Notes under the pieces: generated by a model
The model's input: the letters and a program-made list of their open reading frames with translations, nothing else
Database searches by the model: none
What the model was told of the DNA's origin: nothing
Program-made: the position numbers and the translations under genes
Assembly: GCF_000024165.1 (NCBI RefSeq)
Contig: NC_013193.1
Span: forward strand, 1-64,000
Origin: Accumulibacter phosphatis
Lineage (GTDB): Bacteria > Pseudomonadota > Gammaproteobacteria > Burkholderiales > Rhodocyclaceae
DNA length: 64,000 bases
Reading direction: 5' to 3'
Shown: one piece after another, positions 27,557 through 37,182 of the stretch
How positions within the stretch are numbered: position 1 is the stretch's first letter
Layout: every line of letters starts with the position of its first letter

Positions 27557-30500
27557 TCAATCCTGCTCTGCGGCCGTGGCCAGCACGTGTGCCGAGGGCG
27601 AAACCAGTCGTGTCAGCCGCTGAATCAGGCCTTCGGCCGAAGGCCCCTGAACGGCCAGCGGCGGCTCGAAGCGGAGCGAAAAGGAAACAGCGGCGTCGCT
27701 GTCGCTGGCTGCGCGGAACTGCGGTTCGAGGTAGTCCTTGAGAGCAATCGCATCTTCGATGTCGCCCTTGAAGCTGAGTTCAGCGCTGGAACCGCTGGCG
27801 GTTTCGAAAGAAGCGGTCATCTCGACCCGCTTGCTGGCGTTCGGAATCGACTTGACCAGCGGCATCAGTTTCAACGCGTCCGATTTGTCGAATGGTCGAA
27901 TGGTCAGCGTCGCCAGGCTGCGGATGCCATTGAGCCGCGCTTGTTCCAGAAGACGGGTGAGCGCTGCCTTGAGAACGTCCTCTGCCTCAAGTAGCGGGGG
28001 GGACTTCGCCTTGGGCATCGTTCGGTCGCTGGTCGCAGCGTAATCTACCGGGCGCTGATCCGCCTGGTCATTCGTCGGGCGAGCGCCTGAGTCGGTCTTG
28101 CTGGTTTCGCTCTTTGGCTCCTGTCGCGGCCAGATGCCGTGCTCCTGGGCATACGAAGTCGTATAAATGAACGACTGCTCGTCGACCTTGATTTCGGCAT
28201 GCGGGTCCCCCTTGCCACGCAGGAGGTCGCCTGACTGGTAGACGTAGTCATCCTGCTCAATACCCAGACGAATGCCTTTGATGAACACCTCGTCACCGAC
28301 GAGCATCGGCAGGGACGGGTCCTGGCGGAATTCGGTGCGCAGAGCGGCGGTGGTGATCTGGCCTTTCTTGAGGGGAGTGCGGTCACGCACGTAGACCGGC
28401 GAGTCTGGTTTGTCGGTCGGCAGGCGCAGTTTGCCGGCGTTCTGGAGCTGGGTGACGACCTGGCGTTGGCCATCACCCGGCCGATCCGAGGCGGTTTGAA
28501 TGTCAACCACGGTGTGCGCGAGGTCGCAGTTGGCCCCGTCGAGTCGATTGCGGGATGGGTAGAAGATGTGTCGGAAACACTGCTGCACGGCGAGTGCGAG
28601 TTCCTGCTTGGAGCGTTCGTGCAGTTCCTGCAGCTTGGCCACCTGATAGTCCGCCAGGTCCTTGAGCTTGCCGGGTTGCCGCAGCGACTCCAGCGCGATG
28701 TTGCGCAGCATCTTGGCCTTCATGTTGGGCACCCCGGCAGCGTCTGCCAGCAGGAAGACGATATTGTTCCGGTTGTGGCGCCAGTCGCTTCCACCCCCCT
28801 TGTGCAGAAAGACTTTCTCGACCAGGTTGTCGACGGTGACCGCGTCGCTGAAGACCTGGGTGGCTTCGTAGCCGAGCATCACCAGGTAGGGGCGTCCGCT
28901 GCCATCGTCATCGGGAACGTCGTGAGGGCCGGAAGCGAAGGGGATGAGATTGAGATTGGGACCGGCGAAGAGATCGCGGATGAAGCTGTTCAGGCGGGTG
29001 CGCGCCTCGTCGCGGTCGGTGTTGGTTTCTTCGCGCCGAATGATCTGGGTGAGATTGGCCTCGGCCAGAAAACGTAGCGGCGCACCGGGTTTGTCGTCGA
29101 GATACGCCGAGTCGGTCGCGAAGCGTTTGCGTGCGTCGTCAATGAATGCGACATCCGTTCCCGGGCTCAGGATGGCGTAGCGCAGTTCCTCGGCGTTGAG
29201 TCCGCGCAAGGTCTCGTTGAACGCCAGGGTGTGCATGAAGGCGCAGCGGGCGACGTACGATCCATACTTCGGAAGGCCCCTGAACGGCCCTGCGTCGAGT
29301 TGTTCAGCCAAGGCCGGCGTGGTTTCGACGGCGGCAATCTCGGTCTTGATGGCCGGCACGTAGATGTCCTGCTTGAGGCGGGTGACGAGTTCGAGGCGTA
29401 TCGGCTCGAACCCGAGGTCGATGTGATGCGTGTGAATCGCGTAGGCGTCGGCGGGGTGCGTCTGCCAGACGCGTGCAACCGTACGCGCGAGCAGACGCAG
29501 CATGCCGCGCACGCGCTGGAAGTTGCCCAGGGTGCCGGTTTTCTGCGTCAGCACATTCACCAGTTCAGGGTGCAGCGGATAGCCGGCAGCAAACTCGTCC
29601 AGGCGCCGGTCCTCGGCCGGGGCCGGCGGAAGCAGCTCCCGGTTGGCGTCCCACAGTGACTTGTACGCGGAGATGACCAACCGTGCCTTGTCGCGGTCGA
29701 TGCGGGTGAACAGCCGTCGGCAGATGACCTTGACGGTCTCGTCGTCCTCGGTGGGGTCGATCACCGTCGCCTTGCGGGCGGCGACGCTTTCGGCCTCGGC
29801 GAAGAAGGCAGCGATGTCCTGGGTTTCGCGGCTGTAGGCGTCCGAGGCTTTGCCGTCACGGCCGACCGCGAGCGTGAAAACCAGCGCTGCATAGGGCGAG
29901 CTTTCCACCGCCTTCATCAGCGAAGTCATGAACGCCAGGAGCTGTTCGCCTGCTCGCTGAGCATTCCGACCGGCCACCTTGCGCAAGTAAGGGGCGATTT
30001 CGTCGATGAGGATCACCGCCGGCTCGCTGCCGATCAGTTCGCGCAAGGTGTCGGCACCCGGCGCGATTCCTTCGCGGTCGCTCGCTTCGACGAGGCGATA
30101 ACCGGCCTCACCACGCAGCGCATACGCCAGTTCGCCCCAGGGTGTGTAGGCGCGCAGGGTGTCGCCAATTCGGTGCCCGTTGGCCGGATCGGCATTTTCG
30201 CCATCAAAGGCGGCAATGCGCACCGGTGCCGAGGGGCGCAGGGAGGCATCGAGAAACTCGTCGGCGTTCGCCACCTCGGAGAGGCTGCGCATGGCGTGGG
30301 CGAGCGCAATCAGGGCATGCGTCTTGCCGCCGCCAAACTGGGTGTCAAGACGAAAGATGGCGCCAATCTGGTCGGAATGGCCACTGACCCGCAGCGCAAC
30401 CAGCTTGAGGACGTTCTTGATGCCTTTGGTCGGGTAGGTGTTGGCAAAGAACAGCTCCGGGCGCTTGTATTCGTCGGGAGCGTCTCCCCGCAACACCTGC

Positions 30501-30589
30501 GAGAGGTCCGCAGCAAAGTCGCTTTCACGCAACGCACCTTGCAGAACATCAGGTCGCGGCTCACAGATGGAGAACAGATTGTCGGTCAT
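27557..30589 (-). CDS. DUF499 ATPase, 1010 aa
   Basis: Starting at the ATG at 30589 (MTDNLFSICEPRPDVLQGAL) gives the family N-terminus. Walker A-like QFGGGKTH follows FRLDTQ, and Walker B is AVILIDEIAPYLRKV. Further DUF499 hallmarks are the ELFFANTYPTKGIKNVL and LLRLLARTVARVW segments. DUF499 proteins are large STAND/AAA-like ATPases related in architecture to PglY/BrxC-type proteins of Pgl and BREX systems. It is the first gene of the operon and is probably the NTP-driven sensor or motor. It is divergent from the DUF6361 operon. Confidence 0.88.
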   Translation of the reverse strand: MTDNLFSICEPRPDVLQGALRESDFAADLSQVLRGDAPDEYKRPELFFANTYPTKGIKNVLKLVALRVSGHSDQIGAIFRLDTQFGGGKTHALIALAHAMRSLSEVANADEFLDASLRPSAPVRIAAFDGENADPANGHRIGDTLRAYTPWGELAYALRGEAGYRLVEASDREGIAPGADTLRELIGSEPAVILIDEIAPYLRKVAGRNAQRAGEQLLAFMTSLMKAVESSPYAALVFTLAVGRDGKASDAYSRETQDIAAFFAEAESVAARKATVIDPTEDDETVKVICRRLFTRIDRDKARLVISAYKSLWDANRELLPPAPAEDRRLDEFAAGYPLHPELVNVLTQKTGTLGNFQRVRGMLRLLARTVARVWQTHPADAYAIHTHHIDLGFEPIRLELVTRLKQDIYVPAIKTEIAAVETTPALAEQLDAGPFRGLPKYGSYVARCAFMHTLAFNETLRGLNAEELRYAILSPGTDVAFIDDARKRFATDSAYLDDKPGAPLRFLAEANLTQIIRREETNTDRDEARTRLNSFIRDLFAGPNLNLIPFASGPHDVPDDDGSGRPYLVMLGYEATQVFSDAVTVDNLVEKVFLHKGGGSDWRHNRNNIVFLLADAAGVPNMKAKMLRNIALESLRQPGKLKDLADYQVAKLQELHERSKQELALAVQQCFRHIFYPSRNRLDGANCDLAHTVVDIQTASDRPGDGQRQVVTQLQNAGKLRLPTDKPDSPVYVRDRTPLKKGQITTAALRTEFRQDPSLPMLVGDEVFIKGIRLGIEQDDYVYQSGDLLRGKGDPHAEIKVDEQSFIYTTSYAQEHGIWPRQEPKSETSKTDSGARPTNDQADQRPVDYAATSDRTMPKAKSPPLLEAEDVLKAALTRLLEQARLNGIRSLATLTIRPFDKSDALKLMPLVKSIPNASKRVEMTASFETASGSSAELSFKGDIEDAIALKDYLEPQFRAASDSDAAVSFSLRFEPPLAVQGPSAEGLIQRLTRLVSPSAHVLATAAEQD

Positions 30590-30616
30590 GGCGTGCCTGA
30601 TTGTCTGTAGGTGCGT

Positions 30617-30757
30617 AAATGTATCAAGAAAATGTATTTGATGACATTCCCACCTGACGGGTTCGCCCAAACCACCAAAGACTCCCTCAACTCGCACGAT
30701 GCGCAATCGCTTCAAGAATTCTTAAAGCAGTCCGACGCCAGCCCGGTGTCGCTGGTA
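30617..30757. repeat. dispersed repeat R1, copy 2 (141 bp)
   Basis: About 97% identical to 653-793. It lies 27 bp upstream of the DUF499 start, in the region that should hold divergent promoters for both defence operons. Insertion-like placement of the same unit near two cargo blocks suggests it travels with, or targets, such junctions. Confidence 0.85.
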
Positions 30758-31061
30758 GGGTGGTGGTGGTCGCGGCGGCTGAAGTCATACGGGATCACCC
30801 GCGTATCCTGGCCGTAAGGAAAGCAGGTTATGGGCAGATTAGGCGAGTAACATACAAGAAGTTGCCCCGCGGAATTCTCGGCGACTGGGGCGTCCCTTGA
30901 AGGACTCGCCGCGGAGGCTTCTGTACACAGCGATAACGCGAGCTTTCGGGGCATCTGACTGCGGTAAGCTGGAGGGAGTACTGTGGGCCGCGGATTTGTT
31001 TAGCGCACAGGCTGACAAACCGGTTGATGAGCAAACTCGAGAATCAAAGAAGTTCAATCTG

Positions 31062-32249
31062 ATGGCAACGCTTACGTGGCTCGACCTCACCTCCCGCGAC
31101 CGCGACAAGATGCGCGGCGTGCTCGACCTGTTCAGTGAGCAGGGGACGGTCGACGAAATGGGGCTCGGGAGCCTACGCGATGCGCTGTCGGACGCGCTGT
31201 TTCCGGGCACCTCATCAATCCAGACGCGGCTTCGATACGCGCTGTTCGTCCCGTGGCTCTACCAGCGGCTGGAAGCCAGACCCGTAGACGATGTCCGCAC
31301 GGCGGCACATGAGGCCGAGACCGGATTGATCGAGCCTCTCGCGACCAGCGACGACACCTTCGGCGTGATCGGGATCTCCGCACGCAAGACGCTTTCCCGC
31401 CTGCCCAGCTCGGTCTATTGGGCAAGTTTGAATCGCTGGGGTATCTTCGTGCCTGGACAGAGCCAGTCCTGGTACCACACCCACTTTGCCGGGCTCGCCC
31501 GTCGCAAGAGCGAGGTGCTTCGCGCTGACGATCCCGGTGTGGTGTGGACGCGGGAGCCGACGTGGCATCCGCGGCTACCCACGGCGCCCGCTGACTTTCC
31601 GGGATGTGCCTCATTTCGACTGACGAAGGAAGAAGCGACATTTCTACAGGGACGATTCGAGGAGCGATGTACGGGCACGTTGTTGGCCTGGCTCGCACGC
31701 GCAGGGTCGTCCACGCCCGCAGCACAGTTCTGGGACGACCCCGGCACCTGTTCGGCGCCTTCGGCGGTACGCCGCATCGTCGAGTTGGCGCGACGCTTCT
31801 CGCTACACGTGGAAGGGGCGCCGCTCCTGTACAACCTGCTACTGGCCGAGCGGCGCAACGGCGGTGGCGACGATGCCCGGGTCGACGCGTATCGGTCCGA
31901 GTTGGCCCGATGGGCAGCCGAGGAATCCGCCGAGGCAGCGTACGAATCGCCCCCGCTCTGGGCCTTCCTCGCTGAACGAGGGGCCAGTCTTTCCGACCCC
32001 CAGCGCCGTTTCGTCGAGGCTTGGTCGGACCGGATCAGCTCCAGTGGTGCATCTGCTGTCCCCGACGACCCGTTCCTTCGCAACCTCATCGAGCAGCGCG
32101 AGCTCAAGCTCAAAGGACGACGCGCCCGCTTGGCCAACGCCAACCGGTTGCTCGACTGGAGCGGCAGCGTGGGCGTCGGTCGAATGGGCTTTCGCTGGTT
32201 TCGTGTCCGCCAACTTCTCACGGACCTTCATGGCGGCCTGAAGTCCTGA
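31062..32249 (+). CDS. DUF6361 family protein, 395 aa
   Basis: Starting at the ATG at 31062 gives MATLTWLDLTSRDRDKMRGV and LDLFSEQGTVDEMGLGSLRD, the typical DUF6361 N-terminus, followed by FPGTSSIQTRLRYALFVPWL. The family has no known activity but is repeatedly found beside PLD-like proteins and helicases. Its stop shares a base with the ATG of the PLD gene (TGATG), so the three genes form one transcriptional and translational unit. Confidence 0.85.
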   Translation: MATLTWLDLTSRDRDKMRGVLDLFSEQGTVDEMGLGSLRDALSDALFPGTSSIQTRLRYALFVPWLYQRLEARPVDDVRTAAHEAETGLIEPLATSDDTFGVIGISARKTLSRLPSSVYWASLNRWGIFVPGQSQSWYHTHFAGLARRKSEVLRADDPGVVWTREPTWHPRLPTAPADFPGCASFRLTKEEATFLQGRFEERCTGTLLAWLARAGSSTPAAQFWDDPGTCSAPSAVRRIVELARRFSLHVEGAPLLYNLLLAERRNGGGDDARVDAYRSELARWAAEESAEAAYESPPLWAFLAERGASLSDPQRRFVEAWSDRISSSGASAVPDDPFLRNLIEQRELKLKGRRARLANANRLLDWSGSVGVGRMGFRWFRVRQLLTDLHGGLKS

Positions 32250-34039
32250 TGCTCGCACCGGATGCTCGTACCGTCGCGGTCGACCTCCTCCGGCCACCCC
32301 CCGAGCACACTCTCGATCGCGTGGTGCTGACCACCTACAGCCTCGACCTCGAAACCTTGCTCGCGCTTCCGTTCGCCGTGCTCACGCATAGCGACGGCGG
32401 TTTGGAGGAAATGCTCGCCGACCCCCTCACCCTGCTCACGGCACTTCGACAATCCGGAGAGAAGGTTCAAGTATTCGTGGACGAAGGCGCCATCGCCATC
32501 CCGGCGGGTGCCCGGCCGCTCTACGCCATGCTGGAGGCGAGCGTCCATCCCGTTCGCGCACCGCACGGCGGCGCGTTTCATCCGAAGGTGTGGGTCGCCC
32601 GGTTTCTGGGCCCGGCCGGGGCTCCCGTCCTCCGTGTCGCCGTGCTGTCGAGGAACCTTACATTTGACCGATGTTGGGACATCGCCCTCGCGACGGACGG
32701 ATCGCCCCGCGGAAAGCAGATGTCTGCCGCGAGTCGTGGCCTCGGCGAGTTGCTCCGCTCGCTGCCGCGCGTTTCGACCCAGGGCGTATCTGAACAGTTG
32801 ACCGCCGACCTTCTGGCGCTGGCGGACGAAGCAGAACGAACCAATTTTGCGAGTCCGGCCGGTTTCAACGGCGCAGTTCACTTTCACCCGCTAGGACTCG
32901 GGCCCCATCGTCGCAAGCCATGGCAGCCACGCGACGATGGCGGCAGACTCCTCGCCATCGCTCCGTTTGCCAACAAAACCGCTCTCGACGTCCTCACTGC
33001 TATCACCGCTGCGGATCGGACGCTGGTCAGTCGTCAGGAGACTCTTGACGACCTGCCGAACGGCGCGTTGGATGCGTGGCAGTCTGTCCTCGTCCTCGCA
33101 GACGCTGCTGCGGAAGAGCCCGAAGATGGAACGGGTCCCCGGCCCTCTGGCCTGCACGCCAAGGCGATCGCGATTGAGCATGGCTGGGACGTGACGTGGT
33201 TCGTTGGTTCGGCGAACCTCACCTCCGCCGCGTTCACCGGGACAAACGTGGAGATGATGGTCTCGCTGACCGGCAAAAAGAGCCGCCGAGAAGCTGGCGG
33301 TATCGACAGGTTCATGGAAGATGGCTTTATGGCTATTTGCAAGCCGTACGTGCCCGGCAAGCCGTTGCTCGACGAACTGGCGAAGGACGCTCATGCGTCA
33401 CTGGAGGTAACGCGAAAGGCCCTGGCTGCAGCACCTCTTCGCGTGGTGTGTGCCGCCGGCAGTCAGGACAGCTGGACGTGGACGGTGGTGGGCGACTTCG
33501 TGCCACCGCCCGGCATCGAAGTCGAGACCTGGCCCATCACCTTAGGCGAAGATCAAGCCCGCCAGCTTGTTTCTCCGTCGATATGGATTGTCCCGCTCCC
33601 AAGGTTGACCGCGTTTGTCGCATTCAAGATTTCCTGCACGGTAGCGGCGGTGGACGACGTTCGAATCACGCTCAAGCTGCCGACTGAGGGCATGCCGGAC
33701 GGTCGCGTAGCGCACGTCCTGCGCAGTCTGATCGACAGCCCGGAGCGCTTCCTGCGTTTCCTGCGCGCGTTGCTCGGTGGCTTGGAAGGTCTGACCGAAC
33801 TGCCGGCGGGCAATGGAAGCGGAACTGGAGGCAGTTGGTGGGCGGAGGGGCTTGGCGGCGAGACCTTGCTCGAAGATCTCGTACGCGCAGCCTCGCGCGA
33901 TCCGTCACGCCTGACCCCTATCCGAAACCTGATTGCGGACCTCCGCGCCACCGAAGAAGGACGCCTCATCGTGCCCGACGCGCTCTACGAGATCTGGACA
34001 GTCGTCGACCAGGCCTTAATCACACAGGAGACCGCATGA
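32249..34039 (+). CDS. phospholipase-D-like protein, 596 aa
   Basis: The first HKD-like motif is FHPKVWVARF followed by VAVLSRNLTFDRCWD (H-x-K...S-x-N). The second is LHAKAIAIEH followed by WFVGSANLTSAAFTGTNVEM. These two halves form the PLD nuclease active site in bacterial homologues such as DrmC-type proteins. The C-terminal 150 residues are helical and family-specific. It overlaps both neighbours (TGATG upstream, ATGA downstream). A DNA or RNA nuclease role in a three-protein complex is inferred. Confidence 0.85.
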   Translation: MLAPDARTVAVDLLRPPPEHTLDRVVLTTYSLDLETLLALPFAVLTHSDGGLEEMLADPLTLLTALRQSGEKVQVFVDEGAIAIPAGARPLYAMLEASVHPVRAPHGGAFHPKVWVARFLGPAGAPVLRVAVLSRNLTFDRCWDIALATDGSPRGKQMSAASRGLGELLRSLPRVSTQGVSEQLTADLLALADEAERTNFASPAGFNGAVHFHPLGLGPHRRKPWQPRDDGGRLLAIAPFANKTALDVLTAITAADRTLVSRQETLDDLPNGALDAWQSVLVLADAAAEEPEDGTGPRPSGLHAKAIAIEHGWDVTWFVGSANLTSAAFTGTNVEMMVSLTGKKSRREAGGIDRFMEDGFMAICKPYVPGKPLLDELAKDAHASLEVTRKALAAAPLRVVCAAGSQDSWTWTVVGDFVPPPGIEVETWPITLGEDQARQLVSPSIWIVPLPRLTAFVAFKISCTVAAVDDVRITLKLPTEGMPDGRVAHVLRSLIDSPERFLRFLRALLGGLEGLTELPAGNGSGTGGSWWAEGLGGETLLEDLVRAASRDPSRLTPIRNLIADLRATEEGRLIVPDALYEIWTVVDQALITQETA

Positions 34040-37000
34040 ACCGCTCCGACATTGAGGTTGTCCTCGCATCGCTCAAGCCTTTTCAGCGCCGAACAGTCGA
34101 CCATGCATTCGATCGACTGTTCCTGGCCAAGGACAGCACGAGTCGGTTTCTGGTCGCCGACGAGGTTGGACTGGGTAAAACACTTGTTGCCCGGGGACTC
34201 ATTGCTCGGACGATCGAGCATCTATGGGACACGGCTAAGCGCATTGACATCGTGTATATCTGCAGCAACGGGAGCATCGCGCGGGCGAACCTCCCGAAGC
34301 TTCACGTCGGCGCAACGAGTGACCGCTCCTTCGCCCTCGCAACGCGTCTTACGATGCTCGCCACCGAGCTCGCGCCGCGAGCAGGCAAGCCTGGGCTGGC
34401 GGCGAGCAAGGTGAACTTCGTCAGCTTCACCCCAGGGACCTCCTTCGACATGGGTAAGGCAACCGGGCAGTCGGAGGAGCGAGTCGTGCTGTTCCGGCTG
34501 CTCGAGCCGGTGGTCAAAGCGCGCACCGGCCTGATGAATCTGCTGCAAGCTGGAATCTCAAACCGAGACAACTGGCGCTGGCGGTTAAAAAACTCGGATA
34601 TCGCGCTCGACCCATCGATCGCCACCAACTTTCGAACGGCTCTGAATGCCGACACTGCGCTGCTGACATCGATCAACGACGTCATCGAACAGTGGTATCA
34701 CTACCATCGGGACCGCTGGCCACTCGAGGCCCGACAGCCCCGAAACTACGTCATCAGCCAGCTCCGGCAGATGCTGGCGAAGGTCTGTGTGCTCGCGCTG
34801 GAGCCCGACCTCGTCATCCTCGACGAATTCCAGCGCTTCAAGAATCTTCTCGAAACACGAGAGGATGTACGTGATGAAGCCGCCATCCTCGCCCAAACGC
34901 TGTTCGGCGCTCAAACGCCGGAAGGCCAACCCGTTCGAACGCTCTTGCTGTCGGCCACTCCCTACAAGCTCTACACGGCCGATGCCGAAATCCAGGACGA
35001 GGATCACTATGAAGACTTCCTGGCCACAAGCCGATTCCTCATGGGGAATGACGAGGAGCGGGTCACCAGCCTGCAGCGATGCTTGTCAGAGTTCGGGCTT
35101 GCGCTGAAGCATGCAGCCTCGGGAAACACCGTAGCCGTCGTGCCGGCGAAGAAGGCGGTCGAGAAGGTGCTTCGCTCGATCATGGCGCGCACTGAGCGTA
35201 TTTCGGCCAGCGAGGACCGCGACGCGATGGTGGAGGAGCCGTGCGTCAAGATCACAGTGAAAGGCGCAGACGTCAAACAGTACATGGCTGCTGATGCCTT
35301 GTTCAAAGCTGTCGGCGATAGGGATCCGATGGTGTTCTGGAAGTCAGCCCCGTATCTGATGCACTTCATGCGAGGCTACACGGTGCATACCCGCATCCAG
35401 GAGACGCTCGAGCAATCACCTGAGAGGCTCGCAAAGGTCCTGCGGGAACACGCGGCGGCGTTCCTCGAAGCCGACAAGGTAACGGCATGGCAGGCGATCG
35501 ACCCGGCGAACGGAAAGCTCCGCGAGATGGTGGAAGACTTTCTCGACGGCGGCCTGTGGCGACTGCTGTGGATGCCTCCTACCTTTCCGTATTGGCCGCT
35601 CGCAGGCCCATTCGCCGGGCAGGAGGGCAAGACCAAGGCGCTAGTCTTCTCCTCGTGGAACGTTGTTCCCGACGTGGTCAGTGCGATCCTTAGCTACGAG
35701 GCAGAACGGCGAATGGTCGGTTCGCACCTTGCCTCCTACTCGGATCCCGCCAAGCAGCAGGTTCCGCTTCTCCGGCTGACCGCATCGGCGAACGGCGCTC
35801 GTTCCCGGCACCGTCTGCTGCTGCTCCTCCTTCCATGCCTTTCATTGGCCGACCAGGCGCATCCGCTCACCGCGCCAGCGGGGATCAACCGGCGGGATTG
35901 GGTTCGCTCGCGGGTAGAAAGTCTGCTGGCAATCCAACCAAATGCGACGACCGGTGACGTCGACGAGCGCTGGGAGTGGGCGGCGCCGATGCTACTCGAT
36001 CCCGGCCTCCGCTCGTTCATAGAGGAATTACGCGCTGAGAACAGTCCCGATCGACCGAACCCGGAGCAGTTTCCCTCGTACCTCGACGACTTGTTGCAAC
36101 TCGACCTCACGACACTGGGCCGCCGGCCCGAGGGGCTTGTCGATCTGCTCTCCGATCTGGCCCTGGCATCCCCGGCTGTGGTGGTTGCGCGCACACTGGC
36201 TGGTGCCGGAGTGGACGACGACGTTCGCCGGCGCCTCAGCCTTCGGCTCGGCGAGTCGTTCTGGCGGATGTTCAACCGGCCCACCGTGATCTCGCTCCTA
36301 CTCCAGCTTGCGCAAGAAGCGCCGGACCTCACACACAACGAGGGCGTGTATTGGCGTCTGGTGCTGCGGTATTGCCGCGACGGGAACCTCCAGGCAGTGG
36401 TTGACGAAGCGTGGCATCTGGAGCGTGAACAGCACACATGGGCAGTCGACCAGACAGCCGAAACTACTGCAGAGAAGGTCATCGCGCAGCTCATCAAGGT
36501 CGTTGAGCCAACCCCCTCGCGTGTTCACACTTCGTTCTGGTCCGTGGATGCGGACACTGGCAACATTCTCTCCACCGAAATTCGAGTGAGAACAGACTTC
36601 GCCCTGCGCTTCGGCGATGTGAGGACAGAGGAAGGCAAGGTCACGCAGGATACCGTCCGCGCGGAGTTCAACAGCCCCTTCCGACCATTCGTGCTAGCGA
36701 GCACCTCGGTCGGGCAGGAGGGGCTCGACTTCCACCCCTGGTGCCATCGCTTGGTTCACTGGAACCTCCCAGGAAATCCAGTGGATCTCGAACAGCGGGA
36801 AGGGCGGGTGCACCGATACAAGGGCCATGCTGTACGAAAAAACGTGGCGCTTTCACACGCTACGGAGACGCTTGCCGTCTGGAAACCTGGTGAGGACCTG
36901 TGGCAAATTGCCTTCCAATTCGCGAACGACAAAGCGCGCGCAACAGGGGAAAGTGACCTAGTACCGAACTGGATCGCCCCAGGGCCGGTGAGGGTGCAAC

Positions 37001-37182
37001 GGCACGTACCCATGCTTCCGTACACGCAAGAAGTCGAAGCCTTCAAGCGTCTGAAGCGACAACTTGCAGCCTACCGTGTGGTGTTCGGGCAACCGCGGCA
37101 GGACGAGCTGCTCACGCTGCTGGACCAAGCGCAGTTGGATGTCAAGCAGCTACGTGAGTGGGCGGTGGATCTGTCGCCATGA
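34036..37182 (+). CDS. SNF2/DEAD-type helicase of the DUF6361 trio, 1048 aa
   Basis: ATG at 34036 with AGGAG upstream. Helicase motifs: FLVADEVGLGKTLVARGL (I), LVILDEFQRFKNL (II, DEFQ), LLLSATPYKL (III), ALVFSSWNVV (IV), LASTSVGQEGLDFHPWCHRL (V), and EQREGRVHRYKGH (VI). A roughly 300-residue insertion separates the two RecA lobes, with a helical region around residues 630-850. Walker-type residues are intact. It is probably an ATP-driven translocase guiding the PLD nuclease. Confidence 0.88.
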   Translation: MNRSDIEVVLASLKPFQRRTVDHAFDRLFLAKDSTSRFLVADEVGLGKTLVARGLIARTIEHLWDTAKRIDIVYICSNGSIARANLPKLHVGATSDRSFALATRLTMLATELAPRAGKPGLAASKVNFVSFTPGTSFDMGKATGQSEERVVLFRLLEPVVKARTGLMNLLQAGISNRDNWRWRLKNSDIALDPSIATNFRTALNADTALLTSINDVIEQWYHYHRDRWPLEARQPRNYVISQLRQMLAKVCVLALEPDLVILDEFQRFKNLLETREDVRDEAAILAQTLFGAQTPEGQPVRTLLLSATPYKLYTADAEIQDEDHYEDFLATSRFLMGNDEERVTSLQRCLSEFGLALKHAASGNTVAVVPAKKAVEKVLRSIMARTERISASEDRDAMVEEPCVKITVKGADVKQYMAADALFKAVGDRDPMVFWKSAPYLMHFMRGYTVHTRIQETLEQSPERLAKVLREHAAAFLEADKVTAWQAIDPANGKLREMVEDFLDGGLWRLLWMPPTFPYWPLAGPFAGQEGKTKALVFSSWNVVPDVVSAILSYEAERRMVGSHLASYSDPAKQQVPLLRLTASANGARSRHRLLLLLLPCLSLADQAHPLTAPAGINRRDWVRSRVESLLAIQPNATTGDVDERWEWAAPMLLDPGLRSFIEELRAENSPDRPNPEQFPSYLDDLLQLDLTTLGRRPEGLVDLLSDLALASPAVVVARTLAGAGVDDDVRRRLSLRLGESFWRMFNRPTVISLLLQLAQEAPDLTHNEGVYWRLVLRYCRDGNLQAVVDEAWHLEREQHTWAVDQTAETTAEKVIAQLIKVVEPTPSRVHTSFWSVDADTGNILSTEIRVRTDFALRFGDVRTEEGKVTQDTVRAEFNSPFRPFVLASTSVGQEGLDFHPWCHRLVHWNLPGNPVDLEQREGRVHRYKGHAVRKNVALSHATETLAVWKPGEDLWQIAFQFANDKARATGESDLVPNWIAPGPVRVQRHVPMLPYTQEVEAFKRLKRQLAAYRVVFGQPRQDELLTLLDQAQLDVKQLREWAVDLSP

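Noticed and set aside
18964..30589. Classical DISARM or BREX system
   Set aside because: Helicase, PLD and methyltransferase functions are present, but DrmA/DrmB, PglZ, PglX and Lon are not, so the named systems do not fit.
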